NCBI RefSeq assembly: GCF_006442795.2
Contig: NZ_CP083956.1
Coordinates: 5,061,501-5,125,500, forward strand
DNA from: Mesorhizobium sp. B1-1-8
Lineage (GTDB): Bacteria > Pseudomonadota > Alphaproteobacteria > Rhizobiales > Rhizobiaceae
Direction: 5' to 3'
Length of the DNA: 64,000 bases
This document shows positions 9,427 to 18,255 of the stretch, piece by piece (position 1 is the stretch's first letter; each line of letters opens with the position of its first letter). Position numbers and translations under genes: made by a program. The notes below the pieces were generated by a model. It was not told the origin of the DNA, did not search any database, and saw nothing but the letters and a program-made list of their open reading frames with translations.

Positions 9427-11452
9427 GAAGAACGCGCTTGAACTGAAGGACCTCTCGGTCGCCTATCGCGTCGGCCGCCGTAACCGCGCAGTGCTGCGCA
9501 ACGTCAACCTAACAATCAAGGCCGGCGAGGCTTATGGGCTGGTCGGCGAATCCGGCTGCGGCAAGTCCACCGTGGCGCTCTCGGTGGTGCGCTATTTGCC
9601 GCGCAACGGCTCGATCACCGGTGGCTCGATTGCGCTCGACGGCCAAGACATTATGAGGCTCGATGCGGAAGCGCTGCGACGCGCCCGCGCCGAAAGCGTG
9701 TCGATGGTCTACCAGGATCCCGGCAAGGCGCTGAACCCGTCGCTGCGCATCGGCCGCCAGTTGACCGAGATCTTCGAGCTGGCAGGTGTTTCCGGACGGG
9801 CTGCCGCCGACAAGGCGATCGCCATGCTGAACCGGGTGCGCATCTCGGATCCGGCGAGCGTCATGCAACGCTATCCGCACCAGCTTTCCGGCGGCATGCA
9901 GCAGCGCGTGGCGATCGCCATGGCGCTTGCCAACGATCCATCGATGCTGATTCTCGACGAACCGACGACCGGCCTCGACGCCACGGTCGAAGCCGAAGTG
10001 CTCGATCTGATCGCGCAATTGCGGCGCGAGCTGTCGGCCTCGATCCTGTTCATCAGCCACAACCTCGCGGTCGTCTCCAACATGTGCGACCGCGTCGGCG
10101 TCCTCTATGCCGGCATGCTGGTCGAGGAAGGCCCAACCAAGGACGTGTTCAACGATCCGCGCCATCCCTACACTGTGGCGCTGCTGCGCTGCCTGCCGCG
10201 CGGCGGACAGCGCAAGGACCAGGGCCGGCTCGACACCATCCCGGGCTTCCTGCCCGGCATCGGCGCTACAATCGTCGGCTGCGCCTTCGCCGACCGCTGC
10301 GCCCTGGCGACCGAGCGCTGCCGCAAAGAGCCGCCGCCGCTCTACGAGATTAGTGACGATCATGGGGGCATCCGGCTGTCGCGCTGCCACTACCACGACA
10401 AGGCGCAGTCGCTGCCGCGCGCGACGCCCGCCGAGATTGCTGCCGCCCAGCCAAAACAAGCGCCGCCGGTGCTGCAGGTCGAAGGGTTGAGCAAAACCTA
10501 TGCCAGCCACGGCCGCCCCCTGAAGGCCGTCAAGGACGTCTCTGTCAGCCTGAGACCCGGCGAGACACTGGGCCTGGTTGGCGAATCCGGCAGCGGTAAG
10601 ACCACCTTCGCCAGACTGTTGCTTGGCCTTGTCCCGCCCGACGACGGCAGCTCGATCGAGCTCGAAGGCAAGAAGCTCGCGCCACGGCTCGCCAGCCGCT
10701 CGGAAGACCAGGTCAAGGCGCTGCAGATCGTCTTCCAGAACCCGGACTCCGCGCTCAACCGGTCGCATTCGATCCGGCATATCCTGAGCCGCGCCCTGAA
10801 GCGGCTGGGCGGGCTCACCGGCAAGACGCTGGACACACGCCTCGAAGAGCTTGTCCGCTCGGTGCGGCTTACCGACCGGCATCTTTCGGTCAAGCCGCGC
10901 CAGCTCTCGGGCGGGCTGAAGCAGCGCGTGGCGATCGCGCGCGCTTTTGCCGGCGATCCGCGCATCGTCGTCTGCGACGAGCCTACCTCGGCGCTCGACG
11001 TCTCGGTGCAGGCGGCGATCCTCAATTTGCTTGCCGACCTGCAGTCGAAGCAGGACGTCAGCTACATCTTCATCTCGCACGACCTCGGCGTGGTGCGCTA
11101 TCTGGCCGACAAGATCGCCGTGCTCTATCTCGGTCGCATCATGGAGTTCGGACCGTCGGAGGCGGTCTTCTCCGGCCCGCATCATCCCTACACCGAAGCG
11201 CTGCTGTCGGCCGTTCCGAAACTCGACCGGGCGGAGAGTTCGCGCATCCGCCTCGACGGCGAAATCCCGAGCGCTGCCAATCCGCCGACGGGCTGCGTCT
11301 TCCACACGCGCTGCCCACGCAAGATCGGCGCGATCTGCGAGACGCGGGAGCCGGAGCTAACCGAAGCACAGCCCGGCCACACGATCCGTTGCCACATCCC
11401 GTATCTGGAACTGGCGCGGCTGCAAAAGCAGAAAGAGGCCGAACCGGCCTGA
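9419..11452 (+). CDS. Fused double ATPase of the peptide-type ABC importer (DppD-DppF fusion)
   Basis: A 677-residue protein with two complete ATP-binding cassettes that replace separate D and F subunits. Cassette 1 has Walker A GESGCGKST (about residues 43-51), signature LSGGMQQR and Walker B LILDEPTTGLDA. Cassette 2 has GESGSGKTT, LSGGLKQR and IVVCDEPTSALDVS. Each cassette ends in the oligopeptide-transporter C-terminal domain with its cysteine clusters (CAFADRCALATERC and CVFHTRCPRKIGAIC), which in relatives bind an iron-sulfur cluster or metal. It closes the importer operon. Only one set of membrane and ATPase subunits exists here for two binding proteins. Confidence 0.94.
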   Translation: MTEKNALELKDLSVAYRVGRRNRAVLRNVNLTIKAGEAYGLVGESGCGKSTVALSVVRYLPRNGSITGGSIALDGQDIMRLDAEALRRARAESVSMVYQDPGKALNPSLRIGRQLTEIFELAGVSGRAAADKAIAMLNRVRISDPASVMQRYPHQLSGGMQQRVAIAMALANDPSMLILDEPTTGLDATVEAEVLDLIAQLRRELSASILFISHNLAVVSNMCDRVGVLYAGMLVEEGPTKDVFNDPRHPYTVALLRCLPRGGQRKDQGRLDTIPGFLPGIGATIVGCAFADRCALATERCRKEPPPLYEISDDHGGIRLSRCHYHDKAQSLPRATPAEIAAAQPKQAPPVLQVEGLSKTYASHGRPLKAVKDVSVSLRPGETLGLVGESGSGKTTFARLLLGLVPPDDGSSIELEGKKLAPRLASRSEDQVKALQIVFQNPDSALNRSHSIRHILSRALKRLGGLTGKTLDTRLEELVRSVRLTDRHLSVKPRQLSGGLKQRVAIARAFAGDPRIVVCDEPTSALDVSVQAAILNLLADLQSKQDVSYIFISHDLGVVRYLADKIAVLYLGRIMEFGPSEAVFSGPHHPYTEALLSAVPKLDRAESSRIRLDGEIPSAANPPTGCVFHTRCPRKIGAICETREPELTEAQPGHTIRCHIPYLELARLQKQKEAEPA

Positions 11453-11471
11453 TCGCGATCCTGGCGGGAGC

Positions 11472-12368
11472 TCAATCCGCCATGCTGAAGGCGCGGTCGC
11501 CTTCGGCGAAGCCCTGGCCCGCAGTCAAATTCAACGCCAGGGCGCGCAATCCTTCCAGCGCGACATCCAGCGTGTCCGACGAGACGGGGTTCGCGGGATA
11601 GGCAAGGTAGATCGGCCGCTGGAATACCGGCGCGCCGTCGATGCGCCGCAGTTCGCCGCGCTCGATATGGGCGCTGACGGCGCTGAGCGGCAGATAGGCG
11701 GCGGCCTGCTGCGACAAGACATGCTGCAGCCCGATGAACACCAGCCCGGCCGAGATCGCCGGCTTGACCATGCCGCCAAAGGCGCGGTCGTGCTCGACGC
11801 GGAACTCCAGACCCCAGTCCATCAGAATGTAGTTCTCGGTCCACGGTCCGGCCTGCGCCGTGTGCTGGACGAGAACCACCTGGTCGACCGCCAGCGTCTC
11901 ATAGGCGATGCCGGGATGCGGCCGCGGCAGATAGAGGATGCAGATGTCGAGCAGGCCCTCGGCCATCTGGTCGATCGCCAGATCCGGGAAACTGCCTTCG
12001 AGCCTCAGCGCCACGTTCGGCCGCCGGGCGCGCATCCATGAAATCCAGGGCGAGGTGATGCGGTCCCACAGATAGGCAGGTGCCGTGAGCCGCAGAAGCG
12101 TGTCGTAGCCATCGGGAACGGCGATGTCCTGCCGCGACTGCTCCCAGGTGCGGGTGATCGTCGAGGCATGCGGCAGGAACTGCCGGCCGGCCGGGGTCAG
12201 CGTGACGCCATCGCTGTCGCGCACGAAAAGCTTGCGCCCTAACTGCTCCTCCAGGCCGCGAATTCGTACGCTGACGGTCGATTGGGCGAGGTTCAGGCGG
12301 CTGGCGGCGACGGTGAAGCTGCCATGCGCCGCGACCTCCAGGAAGCTGCGCAGATTTTCGGTGTCCAT
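11472..12368 (-). CDS. LysR-family transcriptional regulator
   Basis: A 298-residue regulator with the N-terminal winged helix-turn-helix (MDTENLRSFLEVAAHGSFTV, then AASRLNLAQSTVSVRI) and the C-terminal periplasmic-binding-like effector domain. The chosen start, ATG at 12368, gives the standard LysR N-terminus; 45 further in-frame codons upstream look unlike the family. It is convergent to the importer operon (20-base gap) and divergent from the second binding-protein gene, with a LysR-type box between them. It probably controls the binding-protein/DUF427 pair, and perhaps the importer, in response to their substrate. Confidence 0.92.
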   Translation of the reverse strand: MDTENLRSFLEVAAHGSFTVAASRLNLAQSTVSVRIRGLEEQLGRKLFVRDSDGVTLTPAGRQFLPHASTITRTWEQSRQDIAVPDGYDTLLRLTAPAYLWDRITSPWISWMRARRPNVALRLEGSFPDLAIDQMAEGLLDICILYLPRPHPGIAYETLAVDQVVLVQHTAQAGPWTENYILMDWGLEFRVEHDRAFGGMVKPAISAGLVFIGLQHVLSQQAAAYLPLSAVSAHIERGELRRIDGAPVFQRPIYLAYPANPVSSDTLDVALEGLRALALNLTAGQGFAEGDRAFSMAD

Positions 12369-12392
12369 GCTTTCTGCCCCGGAGCGACGGCA

Positions 12393-12407
12393 ATCGAAAT
12401 TTTCGAT
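12393..12407. promoter_or_regulatory. Probable LysR operator (T-N11-A dyad)
   Basis: ATCGAAA-T-TTTCGAT is a perfect 7-bp inverted repeat around a single base and contains the T-N11-A spacing (T12394, A12406) typical of LysR-type boxes. It lies 24 bases upstream of the regulator start and 84 bases upstream of the divergent solute-binding-protein gene, the usual place for an autoregulatory and activating site. Confidence 0.6.
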
Positions 12408-12491
12408 GGCAATCATCAAAAAATATCGCTTTTCGACCCCGGTCAACAGTGAACTAGATGGCAAGCTCCACGAGACGCGAGGAATGCAGCC

Positions 12492-14147
12492 ATGCCGAAG
12501 CATTTCAGGACGATCGACGCCGCCCGCGGAAATCTCAGCGCAATCGAAAATTCCGCTATCGACGAATTGCTAGCCGGCAGGATCGGCCGGCGCGAATTCC
12601 TGCGCCACGGCAGCGTGCTCGGCCTGTCGCTGCCCTTGCTCGGCGGCATCGCCTCGGCGGTCGGTCTAGGCGCTCCGCAGGTGCGCGCCGAAGGCAAGCC
12701 GGGCGGCACGGTGCGCGCCGGCGTCGCCGTGCCCGGCGGTGCCATCGACCCGGTCACCTACTATGACAGCGGCAGCTATCAGCTGGTCTTCCAGACCGCC
12801 GAGTTCCTCTGCGTCACGCAGCCTGACCTGACGCTGAAGCCGGTGCTGGCGGAAAGCTGGTCGCCCAACGCCAACGGCAGCGTGTGGACCTTCAAGCTGC
12901 GCAAGGGCGTGAAATTCCACAATGGCGAGGAGTTCAAGGCCGACGACGTCGTCGCGACCTTCGACCGTCTCGCCGATCCGAGCGGCGCCTCCAACGCGCT
13001 GTCGGTGTTCAAGGGCCTGCTGTCGAAGGGCGGCACGCGCAAGGTCGACGACCACATCGTCGAATTCCATCTCGACGCGCCGAACGGCAGCTTCCCCTAT
13101 TCGGTATCTATCGACAACTACAACGCCGTCATCCTGCCGGCGAGCTACAAGAGCGACTACGAAAAAACCTTCGAAGGCACCGGCCCGTTCCGCCTAGAAA
13201 GCTACACGCCGAAGGTCGGCGCGAGCTTCGTGCGCAATCCCGACTATTGGGGCGAGAAGGCCCTGCCCGACCGGCTCGAATTCAAGTTCTATGGCGACGT
13301 GCAGCCGCGCATCCTGGCGCTGCAGGCGGGCGAGGTCGATGTGCTCGACGCCATCCCGCTCGACGTCAGCCAGGTGGTGCTCGGCAATCCCGACATCACG
13401 GTGCTGCGCGTCGCCTCGACCGCGCATCGCCAGCTGCACATGCGCTGCGACATGGCGCCTTTCACCGACAAGCGCGTGCGCCAGGCGCTGGCGCTCTCTA
13501 TCGACCGCTCCAAGCTGGTCGACGGGCTTTGCCACGGCATGGCGGCGACCGGCAATGACAGTCCGTTCGCGCCTGCCTTCCCGGCCACCGACAAGTCCGT
13601 GCCGCAGCGCGTGCAGGACATCGCCAAGGCCAAGCAATTAATGGAAGCGGCCGGTCTTGCCAACGGCTTCGACATGACGCTGACGACGCTGCGCTATTCC
13701 GACATCCCCGGCTATGCGCAATTGTTCCAGAATTTCGCCAAGGAGATCGGCGCCCGCATCTCGCTCAACGTCGAGGACCAGGACAAATATTATGGCAAGG
13801 CGGTGTTTGGCCAATCCGACTGGCTGGACAGCCCGCTCGGCATCACCGACTACGCGCACCGCAGCGTGCCGAACGTATTCCTGAAGAGCCCGCTGGTCAG
13901 CGATGGCCCGTGGAATGCGGCGCATTTCAAGAACAGCACCTATGACGGGCTGGTCTCCAGCTATCTGAAGGCGCTCGACCTCGACGCGCAGCGCAAGGCC
14001 GCCTCCGACATCCAGAAACTGCTGCTCGACGAGACGCCGGTGATCTTCAGCTATTTCCCCGACCTTCTGGTTCCGGTGCGCAAGACTGTCAGCGGCCTGC
14101 CGCCGATCGCCGCCGGCCTGCTGCTCGATCGCGTTTCCATAGGCTGA
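12492..14147 (+). CDS. Second peptide/opine-type ABC solute-binding protein, paralogue of 5856-7520
   Basis: A 551-residue Tat-exported binding protein (signal GRREFLRHGSVLGLSLPLLG). It shares long blocks with the first binding protein, for example AESW-P-A-G-VWTFKLRKGVKFH, GTGPF-LE-YTPKVGASFVR, and GNDSPFAP near the middle, so the two arose by duplication. GAGGA sits at 12480-12484, seven bases before ATG 12492. No permease or ATPase genes accompany it. It likely feeds the membrane complex encoded at 7592-11452 with a second ligand, under the divergent LysR regulator. Confidence 0.92.
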   Translation: MPKHFRTIDAARGNLSAIENSAIDELLAGRIGRREFLRHGSVLGLSLPLLGGIASAVGLGAPQVRAEGKPGGTVRAGVAVPGGAIDPVTYYDSGSYQLVFQTAEFLCVTQPDLTLKPVLAESWSPNANGSVWTFKLRKGVKFHNGEEFKADDVVATFDRLADPSGASNALSVFKGLLSKGGTRKVDDHIVEFHLDAPNGSFPYSVSIDNYNAVILPASYKSDYEKTFEGTGPFRLESYTPKVGASFVRNPDYWGEKALPDRLEFKFYGDVQPRILALQAGEVDVLDAIPLDVSQVVLGNPDITVLRVASTAHRQLHMRCDMAPFTDKRVRQALALSIDRSKLVDGLCHGMAATGNDSPFAPAFPATDKSVPQRVQDIAKAKQLMEAAGLANGFDMTLTTLRYSDIPGYAQLFQNFAKEIGARISLNVEDQDKYYGKAVFGQSDWLDSPLGITDYAHRSVPNVFLKSPLVSDGPWNAAHFKNSTYDGLVSSYLKALDLDAQRKAASDIQKLLLDETPVIFSYFPDLLVPVRKTVSGLPPIAAGLLLDRVSIG

Positions 14148-14150
14148 CCG

Positions 14151-15032
14151 ATGTCAAATCGCGTCGCCAAGACAAGTATCCGGGAGACCACCATTCGCAA
14201 GCCTCATTTGCGCGGCCGCGGGCCGCATTTTCCCCTGCTCGACAATATCGTGCAGTATGAGTTCGAGCCGGGCTATGTCGCCTTCACCATGCCTTCGCCC
14301 AAGCGAATCAGGGTGCAGGTCGGGCCGATGATCGTCGCGGACACCACCAAGGCGCTGGTGTTCCAGGAAAGCGATCACCTGCCGGTCTATTACTTCCCGA
14401 TGAGCGATGTGCGTGAGGAATTCCTGCTGCCGAGCAGGACGACGACCGAAGATCCGTTCAAGGGCGTCGCCACGCATTATTCGCTGAACACCGGCATCAC
14501 GCTGGTCGAGGACGGCGCCTGGCGCTATCTCGACCCGGTCAAGGGCTGCCCGCCAATAGCCGACTACATATCGTTCTACTGGCCGAAGATGACACACTGG
14601 TATGAAGAGGACGAGGAGATCTTCGTCCATGCCCGCGACCCGTTCCGCCGCGTCGACTGCCTGCCCTCGTCGCGGCGCGTGCAGGTCATCCTCGACGGCG
14701 AACAGGTCGCCGATTCACGGCGCGGCGTGTTCCTGTTCGAGACCGGCCATCCGGTTCGCCACTATCTGCCGATCTCGGACACGCGGCTCGATATGTTTGC
14801 GCCCAGCCGCTACATCTCGCGCTGTCCCTACAAGGGTATCTCCAATTACTATCACGTGACGACGCCCAAGAAGCGGCACGAGAACCTCGTCTGGTATTAT
14901 CCCGAGCCGGTGCACGAAGCCGAGCGCATCAAGGGCCTGGTGTGCTTCCACCACGAGCTGGTCGACAAGATCCTGGTCGACGGCGTCGAGATTCCGAAGG
15001 AAGCCACGGCGGCGTCGGACGGCTATTTCTGA
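14151..15032 (+). CDS. Tandem DUF427-domain protein
   Basis: A 293-residue soluble protein made of two DUF427 repeats, the first around residues 45-110 (KRIRVQVGPMIVADTTKALV, then YYFPMSDVREEFLLPS) and the second around residues 170-235 (RRVQVILDGEQVADSRRGV, then YLPISDTRLDMFAPSRY). Each repeat ends with a K-G-x-x-x-Y-like motif (FKGVATHYSL, YKGISNYYHV). The biochemical role of DUF427 is not established. The gene starts three bases after the second binding-protein gene, so the two form an operon and the protein probably acts on, or senses, the imported compound. There is no signal peptide. Confidence 0.88.
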   Translation: MSNRVAKTSIRETTIRKPHLRGRGPHFPLLDNIVQYEFEPGYVAFTMPSPKRIRVQVGPMIVADTTKALVFQESDHLPVYYFPMSDVREEFLLPSRTTTEDPFKGVATHYSLNTGITLVEDGAWRYLDPVKGCPPIADYISFYWPKMTHWYEEDEEIFVHARDPFRRVDCLPSSRRVQVILDGEQVADSRRGVFLFETGHPVRHYLPISDTRLDMFAPSRYISRCPYKGISNYYHVTTPKKRHENLVWYYPEPVHEAERIKGLVCFHHELVDKILVDGVEIPKEATAASDGYF

Positions 15033-15115
15033 GCCGGCTCTTAGCGTCTTCTCGAAGCAACGAAGCGGTGTGGAGTAGCAGCCGTAGCGTTTCCTTCGCG
15101 CCTCCCTCTGTCCTG

Positions 15116-15239
15116 CCGGACATCTCTCCCGCTTGAGGGAGATTGGCCGCTTTGGGCATTCCACTCACTCCTGCGATATTGAAAGTTGGCCAACACGGTC
15201 GCGGCGGCTGTTCTCCCCCACAGTGGGGGAGATGTCCGG
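15116..15239. repeat. Rhizobial-type palindromic intergenic repeat
   Basis: Outer arms CCGGACATCTCTCCC (from 15116) and GGGGGAGATGTCCGG (ending 15239) are nearly complementary. Each flank also contains its own small hairpin (CTCCCGCTTGAGGGAG; CTCCCCCACAGTGGGGGAG). The CTGTCCTGCCGGACATCTC type of sequence is familiar from intergenic mosaic elements of rhizobia (RIME-like). It can fold into a long structured transcript end behind the DUF427 gene. Confidence 0.65.
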
Positions 15240-15330
15240 TCTACCCTCCGCAGCTGCCGGCACCAGCAGCTAGCGTTCCGCCACGCGCGCCTCGGGCCGC
15301 TAATTCCTGATAAGACTGCCTAAATGTATG

Positions 15331-15365
15331 TTGAAATATTTTTCAAATAGAAATAGGAATGTTCA
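15331..15365. promoter_or_regulatory. Promoter-proximal palindrome and TGTTCA half-site before the carbohydrate operon
   Basis: TTGAAA-TATT-TTTCAA (15331-15346) is a perfect 6-4-6 palindrome in the A/T-rich region upstream of 15414. TGTTCA at 15360-15365 repeats the half-site found three times upstream of the SorC-type regulator (19318-19373), so the same regulator may control both operons. Confidence 0.4.
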
Positions 15366-15413
15366 AACGATCATCGCGGTGCGGCGGCGCGCCAAGGACC
15401 GGAGGAAAGCGAC

Positions 15414-16736
15414 ATGTCCCATCCGCAATTCGCAGCGGAACTCCTGCAGCGCGCTGAAAAACAGGGGCCGATCACCATCGGGCTCGCCGGCGCCGGGCAG
15501 ATGGGAACGGACATCGTCGTCCAGGTAGCACTCATGCCGGGCATGCGCATCGGCGCCATTTCCGAAGTCAGGCCGCAGGCGGCGATCGATGCCGCGCTTC
15601 TCGCCGGCCATGACAGGTCCGATATCGTGCAGGTGCCCAATGCGGCGGCCATCGACCGCGCCATCGAGGCCGGCAAGATCGCGGTCACCGAGGACCTGCA
15701 CGCGCTTGCCGCCGCCGGCCGCATCGACGTCATCATCGACGCGACAGGCAATCCCAACATCGGCACGCTGTTCGCGCTGGAAGTGATGAAGAACGGCAAG
15801 CATATCGTCATGCTCAATGTCGAGGCCGACATCACCATCGGCCGCTTCCTGAAAGACGAGGCGCGCAAGGCTGGCGTCGTCTACACCGGCGCGGCCGGCG
15901 ACGAGCCGGCCTGCACGCTGGAGATCATCGGGTTCGCCAAAAGCCTCGGCTTCACAATAGTGGCTGCGGGCAAGGGCAAGAACAATCCGTTGAATCTCGA
16001 TGCGGTGCCCGCCGATTACGCGAAGGAGGCGGCCGAGCGAAACATGAATGCGCGCATGCTGGTCGAATTCGTCGACGGCTCGAAAACGGCAATCGAGATG
16101 GTGGCGATCGCCAACGCCACCGGCCTGGTGCCCGACGTGCCCGGCATGCATGGCCCGACGGCGACGCTGGAGGAACTGGCCAGCGTGCTCTGCCCGCGCG
16201 AGGATGGCGGCGTGCTGCACCGCAAGGGCGTGGTCGATTATTCGATCGGCAAGGGCGTGGCGCCCGGCGTGTTCTGCATCATCGAGACCAGGCACCCGCG
16301 CGTCTTGGAGCGCATGATCGACCTCAAGGTCGGCAAGGGTCCCTATTTCACGATCTTCCGCCCCTACCACCTCACCAGCCTCGAAGTGCCGCTGTCGGCG
16401 GCGCGCGCCGTGGTCTACAAGCGCGCCGACATGGAGCCGCTGGACCATCCGGTGGCCGAAGCGGTGGCTGTCGCCAAGACCAATCTCGGCACCGGCCAGT
16501 CGCTCGGCATGATCGGCGAGAACGACTATCGCGGCTTCGCCATGACCTGGGAGGACGCGCGCGCCAAGGGCGCGCTGCCGCTCGGGCTCGCCGAGCGCGC
16601 CAAGGTGGTGAAGCCCGTCAAGGCTGGCGACTTCCTCACCTATGAAAATTGTGTACCCGACGATTCGATGGTGATAACCCAGATCCGCCGTCGGCTCGAC
16701 CAGTCGGACGGGCGGTTCGTAACCAACGCAGCCTGA
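15414..16736 (+). CDS. NAD(P)-dependent oxidoreductase with homoserine-dehydrogenase-like and SAF domains
   Basis: A 440-residue soluble enzyme. Residues about 18-140 form a Rossmann domain (TIGLAGAGQMGTDIVVQV, then IDVIIDATGNPNIG) like that of homoserine dehydrogenases. The middle region (GAAGDEPACTLEIIGFAKSL, AAGKGKNNPLN) resembles their catalytic core. The C-terminus (AKVVKPVKAGDFLTYENC) is an SAF domain. The family appears beside sugar kinases and ABC sugar importers in rhizobia, but its reaction is not known to me; oxidation or epimerisation of a polyol or sugar acid is the simplest guess. Its ATG is preceded by GGAGGAAAG. It is followed after 19 bases by the FGGY kinase gene, so both form one operon. 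Confidence 0.85.
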   Translation: MSHPQFAAELLQRAEKQGPITIGLAGAGQMGTDIVVQVALMPGMRIGAISEVRPQAAIDAALLAGHDRSDIVQVPNAAAIDRAIEAGKIAVTEDLHALAAAGRIDVIIDATGNPNIGTLFALEVMKNGKHIVMLNVEADITIGRFLKDEARKAGVVYTGAAGDEPACTLEIIGFAKSLGFTIVAAGKGKNNPLNLDAVPADYAKEAAERNMNARMLVEFVDGSKTAIEMVAIANATGLVPDVPGMHGPTATLEELASVLCPREDGGVLHRKGVVDYSIGKGVAPGVFCIIETRHPRVLERMIDLKVGKGPYFTIFRPYHLTSLEVPLSAARAVVYKRADMEPLDHPVAEAVAVAKTNLGTGQSLGMIGENDYRGFAMTWEDARAKGALPLGLAERAKVVKPVKAGDFLTYENCVPDDSMVITQIRRRLDQSDGRFVTNAA

Positions 16737-16755
16737 TCTTGCGGATACCCGCCTG

Positions 16756-18255
16756 ATGGACGATGTCGTAATCGGGATCGACGCCTCGACGACGGCCGTG
16801 AAGGCGATCGCTTTCGCGCGCGACGGCGCGGAGCTCTTCCAGGCACGCGAGACGTATCCCCTTTCCAATCCGGCGCCAGGCCATTTCGAGCAGGATGCCG
16901 AGCACTGGTGGGCGGCGCTGCTGTCGGCGCTGAAACAGGTCGCCGACAAGATCGGCGCATCGCGCGTGAAGGCGATTTCGATCGCCCACCAACGCGAGAG
17001 CTTCACGTTGATCGACGGCGCCGGCAAGCCGCTCATCCCCGCCATCCTGTGGCTCGACGAGCGCGCCCGCCGCCAGGTGACGCGGCTTTCAGAAGAGCTC
17101 GGCCGCGAGGCGATCCGCGACTGGAGCGGCAAGCCGCCGGACCCGACACCGGCGCTCTATGCCCTTGCCTGGCTGATGGAGCACAAGCCGAATGTACTGG
17201 CGGAAGCGGCTGCACTCGTCGACGTGCATGCTTTCTTCGCCCATCGCCTGACCGGGCGGCTCGTCACCAGCACGGCGAGCGCCGATCCGCTCGGCCTGCT
17301 CGACATCGCGAAAGGCACCTGGCATCCCAGGCTGGTTGAGGCGGCGGGATTGCGGCCGCAGCAATTGCCGGAATTGATAGTCCCCGGCGCAATCTGCGGC
17401 CTGCTTTCCGAAGATATCGCTGCGGCGACCGGCCTGAAGGCCGGCACGCCGGTCGTGGCCGGCGCCGGTGACGGCCAGGCGATGGGCCTCGGCATGGGAG
17501 TCGACGGACCCGGCAAGAGCTATCTGTCGCTCGGCTCGGGCGTCGTCAGCGGAAGCTATTCCGCCATGGTCACGACATCGGATGCATTCCGCACGCTGGT
17601 TTCGCCGACCGGTTCCGGATTCATGCTGGAGACGGTGCTGCGCTCAGGCATGCAACTTGTCGACTGGATCGTGCGCATCACCGGTTCGCCGTCGGCCGCC
17701 GTGCTGGAAAAGGCAGCGATGACGGCCGCCCCGGGCAGCGATGGGCTGCTCGTCATGCCCTATTGGGCCGGCGTGATGAGCCCCTATTGGGATGGTGCCG
17801 CGCGCGGCGCCGTCGTCGGCCTGTCGCTCGACCACGAGCCAAGACATCTCTTTCGCGCGGTGCTGGAAGGCATTGCCTTCGAGCAGGCGATCGCAACCGA
17901 TGCGATGGAGGAGCAGACCGGCAAGGCCGCCGCGATGATCGCAGCCGGCGGCGGAACGAATTGCGCATTGCTGATGGAAATTATGGCGAACGTGCTCGAG
18001 CGGCCGCTCTTCGTGTCGCCCGTCAACGAGGCGGCGGCACTCGGCGCCGCCATGCTGGCGGCCACCGCAATCGGTTGGTTCGCCTCGCCGGAAGACGCCG
18101 CAAAGGCTATGGCCGGGCCGCCGGCAAGGCGCGTCGATCCTGTCGAGGCCCTGATCCCGACTTACCGCGCCCGCAAGGCGATCTACCGCGACCTATATCA
18201 CGCAACACGCGACATCCACGCCCGCCTCGCCTCATTGCGGAAAACTAGCGGCTGA
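16756..18255 (+). CDS. FGGY-family carbohydrate kinase
   Basis: A 499-residue ATP-dependent sugar or polyol kinase. The N-terminal domain begins with the phosphate-binding GIDASTTAVKAIAFARDG and contains the AISIAHQRESFTL and ILWLDERARRQV blocks. The C-terminal domain has VVAGAGDGQAMGLGMG, LSLGSGVVSG and the adenosine-binding IAAGGGTNCALLMEI. It resembles xylulokinase and gluconokinase relatives, but substrate is not predictable inside this family. It is cotranscribed with the SAF oxidoreductase. Its 3' end overlaps the convergent SorC-type regulator by 11 bases. Confidence 0.92.
   Translation: MDDVVIGIDASTTAVKAIAFARDGAELFQARETYPLSNPAPGHFEQDAEHWWAALLSALKQVADKIGASRVKAISIAHQRESFTLIDGAGKPLIPAILWLDERARRQVTRLSEELGREAIRDWSGKPPDPTPALYALAWLMEHKPNVLAEAAALVDVHAFFAHRLTGRLVTSTASADPLGLLDIAKGTWHPRLVEAAGLRPQQLPELIVPGAICGLLSEDIAAATGLKAGTPVVAGAGDGQAMGLGMGVDGPGKSYLSLGSGVVSGSYSAMVTTSDAFRTLVSPTGSGFMLETVLRSGMQLVDWIVRITGSPSAAVLEKAAMTAAPGSDGLLVMPYWAGVMSPYWDGAARGAVVGLSLDHEPRHLFRAVLEGIAFEQAIATDAMEEQTGKAAAMIAAGGGTNCALLMEIMANVLERPLFVSPVNEAAALGAAMLAATAIGWFASPEDAAKAMAGPPARRVDPVEALIPTYRARKAIYRDLYHATRDIHARLASLRKTSG

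Larger units (their letters stand above)
15033..15413. other. Intergenic region without a gene
   Basis: This 381-base stretch has no credible coding frame. Its first two thirds hold the palindromic repeat listed at 15116-15239; the last third is an A/T-rich promoter region for the oxidoreductase gene at 15414. Confidence 0.75.

Noticed and set aside
15116..15239. CRISPR-like or insertion-sequence signal
   Set aside because: There is no regular spacer pattern, transposase or target duplication. It is a single structured intergenic element.
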